From Pelecanus crispus (Eukaryota; Chordata; Aves; Pelecaniformes; Pelecanidae): a stretch of 64,000 nucleotides of DNA. The translations under genes and the position numbers were made by a program. Below are positions 45,601 to 58,602 of this stretch, one piece after another. The notes beneath the pieces were generated by a model, which was given only the letters and a program-made list of their open reading frames with translations, ran no database searches and was not told the DNA's origin. The DNA lies in NCBI RefSeq assembly GCF_030463565.1, contig NC_134643.1, forward strand, positions 46,910,221-46,974,220. Reading direction: 5' to 3'. Numbering within the stretch: the stretch's first letter is position 1; every line of letters begins with the position of its first letter.

Positions 45601-47397
45601 GAGGGTGTAAATCCTGTAATTTATTTCCCAGTTTCACCCTCCGCAGAACTCTGTACTAAACCATCTGTACTAAACCATTTTTCCCTGAAGGCCAGCCCAT
45701 TGCTGAATGAAACTCGAAGAGCCAGAAGAAATTGGTTTTTGGAATCACACCCTAAATATTACTTAACACGTCGACTCTATTGCTCAGTTTGCTACTTCAG
45801 GACAGTTGAAATATCTTGCGGACCTGTGAATGGCTCCTAACAGGCATCTCCAAAGGCAGCGGTGTACGCTCAGGCTCTGCCTTTGGATGATGCATCAGCC
45901 TAGCACAGGGTTGCTGTTACTCGTATATGACAGCTTATTGTGAAACAAAGAAGCATGCTGGATGACTGGGATGGTGGCTAAGGATCAAGTAATCTGTCAA
46001 TCTCTATTTCACTTTAAGGAAAGAGAAAACCAGTAAATTGGACTGTTCGAAGCTGATGAAACTTGGCTCCCCAGCCTTTGTAACCGGGAATGGCTAGTCG
46101 ATGTGCTCCGATGCTCTGCCACCCCAGCCATTCCTGGCCTTGTTAAGCTTTGAGAGGGAGAAAAAGTAAAAGTGGCTTCCTTGAATGCTAATCCTTGCGT
46201 TCCCTAGGACACTGTGAATTACTCTGTTAGCCTTCTTTGTCTTATTGCCTTCATGAGGAGATTTTTCAAGAATAGTGGGAGGTTTCATTTGGAGGTAAAT
46301 AATGCTCATTTACTGTCTTCATATCCCTCCTTTCCGTCATCTCTTCATCTTTTTAATTGCTGTTTGTTTTATTGGAAATACTGTGCTTTCAGCACAAGCT
46401 GGTTTGTCTTTTATATCTTAATTCTTTTGATATTTTTTTCCCAGTCGTGTATTCAAATTGCTCATATTCATGGTTCAAAAACTGTTAAAAATCAGGGTAA
46501 CCTCTAAAAACACATGTAGGTGTATATACCCACACTATAGTAAATAGAATAGCAGATTTTTGTTGGATGCCTAAAATTTGAGACCAAGTCTTTTTTGGCA
46601 TCTGTCTTCCAGCAGAGATCTGGATAGGCTTCCCGTTAGTCTGCCACAAAGGCTCCTTAATTTATTTGCAGGGGTCACTGTTGACTGCCTCAGAGCACTT
46701 CTTTCCCTCTAGGAGTTAAGTATGTTTGCCTCAGCAGTGCTCCTGGTCCCAGCTGGCCCAGGAAGCTAGAGACTGATAGGTAATTGAACGAGGATTTTCC
46801 ACATGATGGTACAGACCATTACTGCTAGATGACTGGACTGGTCTGTGGCATCCCCTATTATTCAATGACCTGTCAGTAGACCAAAAAAAGCCTGCTATGA
46901 CCTCTGACCTGTGGTTCAAGCAAGGACAGGTTTTTCTGAATTTAGTTAGCATCCTGTTTCCAGGATGGGTTTTTCTGAACTTAACATTACTCTAGGCTAT
47001 TTTGCTAATGAGAGGATTGTATGATTTTTTTAACTCCTATGTGTTTTAGTCAGCTAGTCCTGTATTAGTTCAGAGGAACAACACAGTAATTGGTAGCAGA
47101 ACTATCGCTGTAAAGTCTCTGCCAGTGCCTGGATGCTATTTTCATGCAGCTTGGTAATTTGTGTACTTAAATCCTAAAAAAGGACTTGAACTCTTGAAAC
47201 ATGGTCATGATTCAGTGACCAAAATTGTCATGGAAACAAACCCACTCAGCAGCAGCCTAAATGGTTCCTAGATCTCTGCCTTGTCTTCCCTTCCCACCTC
47301 CATGGCTTTTTACATGTAATAATTAATAACTGGTGCGGGGCCCAGGAACCAGGCTCCAGTGTGCCACTTCCGCATCATCACTGCAGAACGACCTGCA

Positions 47398-48230
47398 CTC
47401 CTTGGGCAGGAGCATTGATCTGCTTGAGGGTAGGAAGGCTCTACAGAGGGATCTGGACAAGCTGGTTTGATGGGCCAAGGCCAGCTGTATGAGGTTCAAT
47501 GAGGCTAAGTGCTGGGTCCTGCACTTGGGTCACAACAACCCCATGCAATGCTACAGGCTTGGGGAAGAGTGGCTGGAAAGCTGCCTGGTAGAAAAGGACC
47601 TGGGGGTGCTGGTTGACAGCCGGCTGAACATGAGCCAGCAGTGTGCCCAGGTGGCCAAGAAGGCCAATGCATCCTGGCTTGTATAGCGTGGCCAGCAGGA
47701 GCAGGGAAGTGATCATCCCCCTGTACTTGGCACTGGTGAGGCCGCACCTTGAATACTGTGTCCAGTTTTGGGCCCCTCAGTACAAAAAAGATATTGAGGT
47801 GCTGGAGTGTGTCCAAAGAAGGGTAATGAAGCTGGTGAAGGATCTGGAGCACAGGTCTTATGAGGAGCAGCTGAGGGAACTGGGGTTGTTCAGTCTGAAG
47901 AAGAGGAGGCTGAGGGGAGACCTTGTCGCTCTCTACAACTACCTGAAAGGGGGTTGTAGCCAGGTGGGTGGTGGTCTCTTCTGCCAAGTAACAAGCGATA
48001 GGATGAGAGGAAATGGGCTCAAGTTGTGCCAGGGGAGGTTTAGATTGGATATTAGGAAAAGGTTCTTCCCTGAAAGGGTAGTCAAGCATTGGAACACGCT
48101 GCCCAGGGAAGTGGTTGAGTCCTTGTCCTACAGGACGTGGTTTAGTGATGGACTTGTCAGTGCTAGGTTAATGGTTGGACTTGATGATCCTAAAGATCTT
48201 TTCCAACCTAAATGATTCTGTGGCTCTATG
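47398..48230 (+). mobile_element. CR1 LINE 3' fragment in TMTC2 intron 1
   Basis: The plus strand encodes the same C-terminal reverse transcriptase region as the CR1 at 1488. Segments seen are [19 protein letters not shown] near 47489, [35 protein letters not shown] near 47740 and [19 protein letters not shown] near 47890. It ends with the CR1-type tail TAAATGATTCTGTGGCTCTATG. A small deletion near 47683 joins SWLV to an altered frame, and a further deletion near 48125 removes part of the 3' coding end. Only about 830 bp remain, so it is a dead 5'-truncated insertion in the same orientation as the gene. Confidence 0.93.
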
Positions 48231-49056
48231 CTTAGGGCACCCTTCTGGTGGGAAACCAGTCTTTGAACCCTCAAATACCTAAATAAAAGATAGGTATACT
48301 GCAAGTGTCTGTCTGCAGTCTCAACTTAGGGATAGCATTTCATTTCTGTACATAGCATTTCCAATTGCTTGGCTACCTGCTCTGAGTAAGTCCAACTTTA
48401 GTTTTTAATTGCTTTTCTGAGAATTTTCTCTCCCTCTGATGCAAGGGAATGTAGCTGGGAGTTGGATGTCTCTCTGTGAATCAGATACTTTTCTTTAGGA
48501 GGCAGTGCCTGGCTGATAGCTTTGTAGGCTCCCAACATGGTGGTGCATCAGGACTGCCTTTACAGCATCTAGCTTCCAACTTCTATGTGGGAATATTTTT
48601 CAGCTGATGCTCTTTAAAATAGCTATTAGGTTTTGCTCAGTAACTATTGAAGCTGGTAATGGTTATTTACTTTGGTATTAAAAAAAACTCACCATGTACG
48701 AGTTCCAGTGTCTGAGTAAAGCACTAAGAAATACTCTTCCACTGAAAATAGTCTCCTTAAGTTAATGTTTGCAGTGGCTTAAGGTGACGGAATTACTTAG
48801 TGGCAGAAAAAACCCAGGGTAGTGGATGTTGTCCATTATAAAGATCTTTAAGAATTAGCACTGGTGCCATGAAAATAAACCTGTCTATACATAGTGGTCA
48901 GACAAGCCCCTTACTGTGGAGTATCACAGTTAAAACCAAGCTCCAAAATCCACCCAGCCAGCACCAAACTGTTTGGTTTTATCCAGGAGCCCCTTGATAT
49001 TGCTTCATCTAGATTCCAGTAGGAGATGAAAGACTTCATGAGGAGCCAAGCACCAC

Positions 49057-49084
49057 GGGGGGGGTGTGGGGGTGTGTGTGGGGG
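49057..49084 (+). repeat. G-rich GT repeat
   Basis: GGGGGGGGTGTGGGGGTGTG followed by TGTGGGGG, a 28-base G/T tract capable of forming a quadruplex. Confidence 0.85.
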
Positions 49085-49456
49085 CAGAAATTGCTGTGCT
49101 GAAGTGGCCTCTGGAAGGTAGGCAGAGATGGTCTGCCCCATCATCATTTAAACTCTAAATATTCAGTGTGTGTCCGGTCTCTGTTTTAGACCCACGAGTC
49201 TCGTAGTGATTTCTGTGCCTGCTTTCCAGCCCAGGGTGTTTCCCTGAGGTGTGTTTTAGCATACTCAGAGTTCAAGCTGCTGTAAGTGAGGACATGAGTT
49301 GTCCAATTGAAGTTCTTTACATATTCATGTCTATACATTTGACAGGCTTTTAGTAGTCACTTTGAAATGAAAGGTGCAGTTCAGTGGATTATAGAGTAGT
49401 AGGTCAACATCTTGGAGGCAGCATGGGGAGAACTAGAACTCCTAATCCAGAATAAC

Positions 49457-49474
49457 TTTTTTTTTTTTTTTTTT
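49457..49474. repeat. Poly-T tract
   Basis: Eighteen consecutive T in intron 1. Confidence 0.9.
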
Positions 49475-49617
49475 CCCTTGCAAATGACTAATTTGTTCCA
49501 GGTCTCTAACAGGACACCTTGAAGTGGGAGCTCATTCTGAAAATCAGCCACTTCTGGGACTTTGGTGTCTTGAGTCTTGTGTGCATGTGGTTTGGTTGCA
49601 TCATTTGGTTGCATCAT

Positions 49618-49697
49618 TAGTGCTAGGTTTGCGGTTGGACTCAATTATCCAACCCAATGAAAGGTCTTTTCCAATCTAAATGATATTATGATTCTAT
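49618..49697 (+). mobile_element. CR1 LINE 3'-end fragment
   Basis: Contains TAGTGCTAGGTTTGCGGTTG, then AAAGGTCTTTTCCAATCTAA and a tail ATGATATTATGATTCTAT. It corresponds to the last 80 bp of CR1 as seen at the ends of the two longer copies, with a small internal rearrangement (ATTATCCAACCCAATG). Confidence 0.85.
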
Positions 49698-52600
49698 TTT
49701 CAGAGTGTGTTTTTGATGGTGGGCCTGAGAGTGCACAGGAGGATCTTGCTGACCAATGTGCAAAGCAGCATATTAAGTGATACACTTAAAAATCTGCTTT
49801 TTAAATCACAGGGTGCCTGTGCCTTTATTGGCTGTTCAGTACTGTGTCATTTCTCTTCTGCAGGCTGCTCCTGTTGGTGCTTTTAGCCTTTATGTGATAT
49901 TGTAGCACTACGGTAACATAGGAATGTTCTTGGTTTTATTTTACAACCTGACAACGTTCCTGGGTTGGGATCAGTTATATTTGGCTGGGTCCTTTGAGTG
50001 GACTAGTACCGGGCCACTTTGAGATGGCGGTCAGGTTTGAAAACTCAGATGAGATGTTTGCAGTCATCTCTGGCCATTAGAGTAGCTTTCCTAACCCCAA
50101 ATAACACTGGGGATTTTTCTTACCGAAGTGGAAGGAGCCCATGCTGCCTTGAGTGTGACTCTGTGGGTGTACAAATCCACTTGTAGCTGTTGTTCTGTAG
50201 GTTACGAGCCTTCTGTTATACACTTTTTTCATGCTTCATGCACTTTTAAAAATAGATTTTTTTCTTTTGAAATAAAAATATATTTGAAGGAACGCTGTGC
50301 CTTGTCATATCCTCTCATTTCCAACAGTTATGTGAAGATGAAGGTGCTGACATGCCTTCTCTTGTACTTGATACTGTATTTATTTGATTTGACTGCTTAG
50401 TGTGGCAACAGTCTTGATTGTTTTAATTATTTTAATAGCAAGATAAAGAAGAAATTAGGCTCATAAGTGAGGCATAGGCTCAAAAGTGAGGCAGTATCTT
50501 AAGAAGCCATATTTTGTGTGTTATATACCAGCCCTCTGGATACCACTAAACTAAGAAAAATATTTGCCTTGGATTAAGCCTCTTTGTATTGGCCTGGATG
50601 TCCTTGTGGGTGCCAGAATTTCATTGGTGAATCATCTTGGGCAACTGTCTGAAATAATTTGTGAAGCTTTGTTTGGAAGTTTGGTTTGTGGGTCTCCAGC
50701 AAGGTTGCTGTGGTTCTGCCATCCTTTCTTTGAGCTTCCATACCTCCTGCCAGCTCCCATCCCAAAAAGAAACACTGAACGGTTCCTGGGAAGATACTTC
50801 TAGGTATGGTATGCATCTAGGTGTGTATTCCTTGTTGCAAAATCCTGAATTATAACAAGAATTTCCTTGTAATAAATTCCATGAAGCTTCAGTGTGTATG
50901 CTTCATTCTTCAAACAATTTCAGTTGTACTCAAGATAACTGTTAAATGTTATTTTTTTATTTTCAGGAGGAAAAGGAGGATTGGTCTTGTGAAATTAATG
51001 TTAGTTGCAGAAGAAAGGTTTCTTTTTTTTTAATTAATTATTTGTAATTAAGCTTCTGATCTTTTACACTTTTATAATTAAAGCAGAAGAAAACTTAGGC
51101 TTTTTAAAAGGACTTTGATCTGAATTAAGGTTCCAGTGCCAAAAAAATAATTTAAATGCTGCGTGGCTGTATAAATAAAGCTTGCTGAAAGAAAAAGTAC
51201 TAAGAGAATGATGAAAAAATTTAATCAAATAAAATAGCATTTCTATGTGTAGCAGCTTTCATTTTGTAGCACAAACAGTTCTTTATAGCTTCTTTGTAAC
51301 ACCAGTATAGTTGAATAAATTTTCTGTTTGTGTGAAGAGACATAGCTGTATGTTCTATTCCATTTCACAGTACATTACTCATGTCTTGTATGTAAATCAC
51401 TTGGTGTGTTAAAAATGGTAGTACTTCTCTTTAATAAACATCATGCTTCTGGAGAGTTCTCAAGATGCACTTTTTTTTAGAAGATGAAAAACTTAAGTAT
51501 GGAGAAAGGCCACAAAGAAAATGGTTCCTCACGCTGTTGGCCTCATGCTAAAAAAGCGAAACCCAAGCTGGATCACTCTAGAGTACCATCTACACTGGCG
51601 TTTGCTGCCAGACATGTTAATGCTCTTCCTGGGCTTTGGAAGGATTGCTGAAAGCAGCTCTGCACCAGAGCTGTGCAGCTTCAGCTAGCGTTATGGAGCG
51701 TTACGGTTGCGGTGATGTGGCTTGCAGGGTATCGCTGGCAGGCGGAGCCTGAGATGAAAGCCTTCTCCGCCCAAAGGGACCTGGGGCTGTGTGTCTGGAT
51801 GTGCCCTGAGCTACTGTGCAAGTCATTGCGTCTGGTACTGCTTCTGTTTCCTCTCTCCCCGTTTCTGCTCGTAATGTGATTGCAAGCTCTTGGCAGCCAA
51901 AACCGCATCGTTAGTAGGTCTGTTGCATTGGTTGGTTCAGCATGACTTGAGCCTCAATAAGGGCGTCTGGCTATTTTTAAATGATGGTTTGGGCTTAAAG
52001 AAGGGAAGTTTAATGCAAGTTGCTTTATATACTTCCCTCTTTCCATAGAATTGCTAGATGTCTAGGTGCTGTTTAGCCAGAGCAGGTTGGCCATGGTTTC
52101 TCGAGTGTGATCTGCTATAGCATTGTACTTGTTTTTGTCATGAAAGTGTTTCACTAACTCTGTTTTGATTAATATTGAATGAGTAGGTTGTATGCATTCA
52201 AAGCAGAACCCTGGATTTATGATGGACTTAGGTACTTGGCTGATACAGGGTTAAAAGCAAAAGGAAGGATTGAATGTCCAGGGAGCAGGAAGCTAGTTGG
52301 TCCTCTGGAATTTAGAGCCTGCTTCTAGCACTTGACAAAGAAAATAATGTAAGGATATTAATAGAAAAGTTGATGTTTATAAGTAAACTGATTTGCTGAG
52401 GTACATTAAACCTGTGAGACGTTTTGCAGGAAATTCTTCTCTAGGAGACAGTTAGCTCTTTCTTTTTTTTTTTTTTTTCTAAATGTTGCAGTTTCAATCA
52501 ATATGTGCAATCCTTTTCAAAAATATTTAAAGGCCACTTTGCTTAGGGGCTGGAAGAGTGTCTGGTGAGGTGAGAAAAGTATCCCCCAAAGAAGAAAGAC

Positions 52601-55054
52601 CTCAAGGAATATCGGTGTTCACCTGGTTGTGTGCTGCATACCTAATCTGCTACCTTGTAATACTAATAAGTATTAATAGTTGGTATTTTAATCTTTTGAA
52701 AAATGATAAAAAATCCTGACTGTATAGGAATACCTGTAGCATTTTGTTCTCCTGACACTAAGATATGTGCTCAACCTAATGTAATTCTGAGCTGTTGACT
52801 TGGTGCCTATGGAATTCAGCTAGTTTTGCAGGAAAAGAGAAGGTTTGCTGCTCTTTACGCAGCTCTAGATCTCGGTGCTCCTTGGGGACAGTGTTGGAGA
52901 AGGAGTCTTGTCTAAGCAGGAAAACTGGGTAGTATGGGTCTGCAGGTACCATGGTGACGAGTATGATATACATATCTTGAAAGGCTCTGATGCAGTAGCT
53001 TGAAGCAAGGTACCACCCTGTTATGCACGGTTTCCAGAAATCACATGCTGTGTGTGATATTTAAATCTACCAACTTGGCTCTGTGCTTGGCTTGTTCTGA
53101 ACATCTTGCAGACTGAAATTTGTAGATTTTGTTGAGGTTCCCTGTATTGTAGCTGCTTATAAGCAAGGAGTTTCAGTTTATGTTCACACTATGCTAATTG
53201 TTAATGATGTGAAAAAGTATATGAGCTTATTCTACAGCGAAAAGGTTTAAAACTCAGTTTCTTGCTACTGAATCCTAACGTTATGGTACTGTTTTCTGAA
53301 TTAGTAAAATGACTCTAAAGCATGAAAATAAAGAACTAAGACACAGGTAAATGGAAGTACGGAAAAGATTACAGGATTCCAGAATAAAGAGTATTTTATT
53401 AATGCCTATGTTCATTCTTTCTGTAAACATTTAAGTAAAAGTTTAAATTACATGGATGAGAATTTCAGTAACGGGTGGGATTAAAATCAGTTTATTGAAA
53501 TTTTATTTCCTTCTGGTCTAGTGTAATTTAAACAGTTCTGCTTAAAAGTATAAATTGCACTGGATCTTAGCGTGGGCAAGGGTGTAGGGACATCTGTTCA
53601 TTGTGTAGTGCAGTGGGAGTGATGGCTGAAGGTTTTTGCTTGACCAAGGGCACTGAGAGCACTTTATTTTGTATACCTCTTTCAAGATAAGAAATTGTGG
53701 GGAAACATCTGTGTGTAGAGCATGAAAGTGCACAATGTTATACTTTATATGCTGCTATACGGGGCTGAAAAGATACTAGTGAGTGGAGAGTATTTGTTTT
53801 CCATCCTCATTTTCCACGGACTGAAATCCTATATAAAATGTGTGAGGTAGCAGAGCACAGTCCTGTTAAGGAAGAGCAGATATTGTGATAATTCCTAGAT
53901 GACCCTGAAATCGTACCAGTTAGTCCTTCACCAAGAGTAAGTGAGCACACCTGTAGAATAAGCTGCTCAAGGAAGACTGCTTATCATGCTGTATTTTGTA
54001 TTGTAAAATGCAAAAGAACGCTGTTCCTAACAGGATGGTTGCATTTAATATGCATGTTTAATAGCAATATAATAACAGACATAATTTTTCATCTTATCTA
54101 TGCTTGCAACGCTATCTTATGTCTGCACCAGCAATGCAGGTCATGGAAGGAGTGAAGGAATGGATGCTGCAATCAGTGAATCTTCCAACAGAGTGATTGA
54201 ATTAGTATCAAATTATGCCCTCAGGAATTTCTAAGCTCATAAATATAGTAAGCAGTATGGTAATCAGAAAACGCAAGTTGTTTTTTTGTATTCAGAGAGT
54301 CTTTCTTTCTTTAGTCATTGTCCTGAATTTCAGCAGGAACTCTTGTACAGCAGGAACTTCTACGCTTTTAATTTCTGCAGCAAAGGGTCTCTGTTGACTT
54401 TGCAGTTTTTGGGTTTCCTTTTTTTCTTTTTTTTCTACTGAAGGTTAGAAGTTAGGTACTTGGGTCACCTTACACTACCCATGCTAAATAAAACTAAATG
54501 AGGAAGCAAGTGCAGAGATTATGTTTCAGCAATTGCTTCAGGAACTGACTAAATCTTGATTTAATTGATTTCAATTTAGATTGGTTGAATATTGCTACTG
54601 TTGTAATTAAAGAAAGAAAACTGCAGTGAACTAATCTGTTTTTCTGTGTATCTCTTGTACCTGCCTGAAATTTATTCTTTTTTTGAAGTACAAATGAACA
54701 AGTGAACTCTCAGCTAAGCAAAGTCAGTGTTTGTGCTGAGATGATTATGCATTAACTATTTCGTGCTTATTGGAATGGAAAACATGAGCAGATTGGAGAG
54801 GATGAATAGCCTGCTTAGTAATATCCAAGAAGGAGGAAAAATATGACCTAATAATCTGCTTTAGTGATGATCTGTTTATTGTGTTCTAACTTCGTTAAGA
54901 TCAAGATAAAAGCAAATAATTTTGTAGGTCCTGTATGCCACTAAGAGATAAAACGGCAGTGTATGCCTCGGCTTTGCACTAAGACTTCAGTTTTACAAAT
55001 GCTTGGACATGTGTTCAGGTTTTCAGATGTAAATAGTTTCGTTAGATAAAATCT
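49698..55054 (+). other. TMTC2 intron 1, nothing recognised
   Basis: AT-rich intronic sequence without recognisable exons or transposon bodies. A T-rich run is at 52459-52480. Open frames are short and non-homologous. Confidence 0.5.
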
Positions 55055-55185
55055 GGGTCCAACTGGAGTCAATGGTAAAACCTGTGGCAATGTAAATAAG
55101 GCTAGACTTTCATGAATGAGTTCAGTGAGGCTACTTGTACACATAAAGTTAAACACATGGCTAAGTGTTTGCAGGATAGAGGGCC
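55055..55185 (+). repeat. Ancient MITE-like palindromic repeat, copy 4
   Basis: Words GTCCAACTGGAGTCAATGG, TTCAGTGAGGCTACTTGTAC, AAGTTAAACACATGGCTAAG and TGTTTGCAGGATAGAGGGCC follow the order and sense of the copy at 16237 (TACTCATG, AATTAAACATGTGG, TGAGTGCTTTGCTGAATC, AGGGCC). This is an old, diverged copy in intron 1. Confidence 0.5.
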
Positions 55186-55273
55186 TGCAAGGATACAAGA
55201 ATAAGACCCTTGCAATGCAGTTTGAAGTCTGACCTGTCTTGCTGTTGCATGATGGAGAACCACAGTAGGTGGC

Positions 55274-55318
55274 GTGAACCTTTTGGGCATAGACCAAAAG
55301 GTGAACCTTTTGGGCATA
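55274..55318. repeat. 27-bp tandem duplication
   Basis: GTGAACCTTTTGGGCATA occurs at 55274 and again exactly 27 bp later at 55301, separated by GACCAAAAG. The unit itself contains an inverted pair (CCTTTTGG / CCAAAAGG), so the segment can also fold as a hairpin. Confidence 0.9.
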
Positions 55319-58300
55319 AACAAACACAGAGTATATAAAACATCATACAAAACTACAATTCATAAAACGCTTGGTTGGTCCTAAATAACGAAGCAGTGAA
55401 AAAATTTATGGGCTGTGCTTGTTCTTGTAATATATTTTTATTTTATATTTTTTGGCACAAATGCATGCAAGGAATTAGTATGATTATTATGTTTCATTAT
55501 TCAGAAGAACTTAGTAGCGGCAGACACTTTCTTTTGGAAGGGGAAGCAGGTAAAATAGAAGTTACAGGCCAGCCCCCTACCCCCCCAGTCTCCTGTTCAC
55601 TCATAGGAATCATGCATTATTTGATAATGATGTCAACTGTTTTAATCATTATGTATATTAACTACTTAATTTCATATCACGCTTGGAAAGAAACACTGTG
55701 GGTATTATCATAACTGTGACGGTTCTCACCATCTGAGGCTCTCCCTTCCAGATGTTTCACTTGTTTGCAAATTTGATTTGGAACTGATTGTGCAACAAAA
55801 CAACTGCCACATACACTGACAGATTTCTGTCTCTTTGTGCAGAACATCTTTGCAGAGCCTAGTTTCACGTTTCTTGGTGAGAAATATTATTTGAACGACT
55901 GCCCCCTTAATCCTGTGAGATTTAGATAAGTGCAATTTTCCAGGTTTTTGAGGGAGTCCTAATTTACATTTCATAACACACACAACACCAAGCAATTAGC
56001 ATGAAGTCTTATGGCAGCCTGACAGCCCTTTGTGCCTATGGAAACAGTTACACAATAGTGCATGTGCAAATAATGTTATCAGGTGCCCTTTTTTGTGTGC
56101 TCACCCGTTTTACCTGGAGCATACTAATAAGCTGCAGCTTAATTCTCATTTAAACTCAACCTGCTCTGCTGTATGATGAACTTACGTAAAGCGAGAAACA
56201 TGGAGGTATCAAGAAAATAATAGCTACTATTCGTTCTTTTAAGTGACTTCATTTTGGTATGCTGCTGCAGCTGTTTTTTCTCTTTCTCTGCTTTAAATGG
56301 GAGGAACATGCCCCCTGCCCCATGAGGTTAGATTCTGCCTGCAACCTTTTCCTTGTCTTTGTTCTCTCTCCTTACAGGTAGGTGCAGAACCCTGTCTCTT
56401 CTCCAAGTTGGAGACTGGTATTGCCTATGTATTTGGAGAATGGATGAGAAGATACGAGCTCAACTATCCTGCTGATTGTGCAAGCCAGTTGTTGAGGAAT
56501 AGACAGGGAAGACTTGGTGTAGTGGGCAAGTAGGGAAAAAAAGTAAAGCGGTAAGGCAATAGGAGGTTCAGCACTGGTACAGAGCTCTTCAGCTGTTGTG
56601 TGCACCGGTGTCTGGGGCAAATACTTTCTCATTTCTCAGTGTTTGTAGTTCTTAAGGTTTGAGGTGTTTTTGTTCCAGTCTGATAAGATGCTGATTTAGT
56701 TCCATTCACTTTGTCCTAAGGTACCACTCCCTACCCATTGGGATAATATAATTGCTTTCAGGAGCACTTGAGAAGGGATTTTCTGCCCCAAGGAGCTTCA
56801 GACTGAAAGGTATGAGAAAAGCAACACATGGAAAAGAGGCAGTGTATGTGTGGTGGTCCTGTGTGTTGGACTCTGTTGTGTTTGCAGGTGTGAGAGCCAT
56901 CTAAACGTTACAGTGACAGTGAGGGAAGGTCTGGAGAAAGGGGAGGGCAAAACAGAAGACATAACAGAGAAGGGTGAAATGAGATACAGACCTTGGTGGC
57001 TGTTAGGTGTGTGGGATGCAGAGGATCCAAACCCAGTACACAAACTGGAAGAAAAATTGCTCAGTGTGCAAATGCTGCTACTGCATTTGCTGAAAGAGGC
57101 ATTAGCCCTAGATTTTGGCAGTCTCAACTCTTTCTGTTGTAGTGAGCCAGGCTGGGTCAAACTGCCTAAGCCAAAGATGCTTGCCTCACTGAAACAAACC
57201 TGAGATCGATCATGCCATCAGCATGGCCAACAGGTCTGAAAGGGGTAACCACTAGCTGTGGAAGTGGGGATGAGCAATCGGTGCTGATAATCTGGTCAGA
57301 GGGTTGGGAAGCCTGTCCAGAGAGGTCTCTGTGGATTTTACTCCTGCCTTTCATGAGTTTTCAGCTTGCTCTTCTAACCTGTTCTCTCTCCGTCTCCCTG
57401 GGTGGTTTTCTCCTCTCATGTTTCCTACAATGGAAAGCTAATAAGACATATACAGAAAACAGACGCTGGAACCAAAGTAGGAAAAATGAGCAATGACTTC
57501 GTTAATAGAGTTAGGCCCATTCAAGGAGAAAGACACAATGTGGACTAAAAAAAGAGATAGATTGTTTGGGAGAGGAAAATGGATCAAACAGTGTGGCTGA
57601 AGACAGGCTTAGCTGTTGCTGTGCAAAAACTAGATGGCTGCAGAAGCTATGGTTTTGTGGCTGCCTTGTTTGGCTATTCCTTACACTAAGTCCTAGTTTG
57701 GGACAGACAGCGATGATGTGAAGCACTGCTGCTTTCAGCTGGTCCTTGCCAAGGCTGCTGTGTGGCTAATGAAGCACTAGATTTTAACCTAGTCTTGGCA
57801 ATGGAGGTTTGGATGGAAGGCCAAGCTGAACTCTGAGCAGAGACAATGCTATTTTTGGGGCTACGTATATGAAGAAACAGTTGATGATATAAAGCTATAG
57901 AAACTCTTGGAAAGTGGCACAGTGCCTTGTGCTTTGAATATTCTACTCCGAAGAAGTTTTCAAATCCCTCTCAACATGAGAATTGACTGTGAATTTCAAA
58001 CATAGCATTGCACAGCATGTGGCATTCATTTATTATCCCGTTATTAGATTAAATGTTATGAATTAAACAAGTATTCTTCTCCCTGTGTTTGCTTAGGTTA
58101 TTGTTATAGAAGACAAACACACATTTTGAATACCAGGTAAATAGGCCTTTCTTTTTGGACTTCATCTTCTTTCTTATCATGTCTACCTTAAAGGACAAAG
58201 GAAAATTTAATTTTTACATTAAAGAAGAAATTATTTGTAAAGACAGATTATACTGCTAGGCCTCCAAGACTTGTGGTCTGAAACTGGAAACATAGCCACA

Positions 58301-58586
58301 ACTAATGTATTCTGAGACCAGCTCAATGTGGAGTTTTACTGAAATATTTGGTGGATGCTCTCAAGAATGTTAAATGAAGCTTTAAAAGATTTCCTACATT
58401 TCCCTACATACTGCCTGACTTCTGATGCTGGCATGAGCTTGGTAGAAAGGCACTATGTAATTAGACTGCTATCAATTTATCATGAAAAACAGAATAGCAG
58501 TAGTTCCCCTTGCCCCCACTTGCTGGTTCATGTATCTCTCTGATCCTAAAACAGGAAGAAAATGCTCTGAGATTTTCATGTTAGCA

Positions 58587-58602
58587 TTTTTTTTTTTTTT
58601 TT
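58587..58602. repeat. Poly-T tract
   Basis: Sixteen consecutive T. Confidence 0.9.

Larger units (their letters stand above)
39702..47397 (+). other. TMTC2: TMTC2 intron 1, first part
   Basis: CpG-rich up to about 40600, then ordinary AT-rich intronic sequence with no recognisable exon. It contains a (GGGCT)5 run at 40091-40115, a C12 run at 40913-40924 and a 30-base T-rich run at 42611-42640. Intron identity is inferred from the donor at 39702 and the absence of any later TMTC2 exon. Confidence 0.75.
48231..49617 (+). other. TMTC2 intron 1, no features beyond simple repeats
   Basis: Ordinary intronic sequence. It contains a G-rich (GGGTGT) run at 49057-49084 and a poly-T run at 49457-49474. 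A 13-bp TTTGGTTGCATCA word is duplicated in tandem near 49590-49615, just before the next CR1 piece. Confidence 0.55.

Noticed and set aside
52224-52252. Possible fifth MITE-like end (CTTAGGTACTTGGCTGATAC followed by AGGG)
   Set aside because: Only one short terminal-like word is present, without the inner words or the other end.
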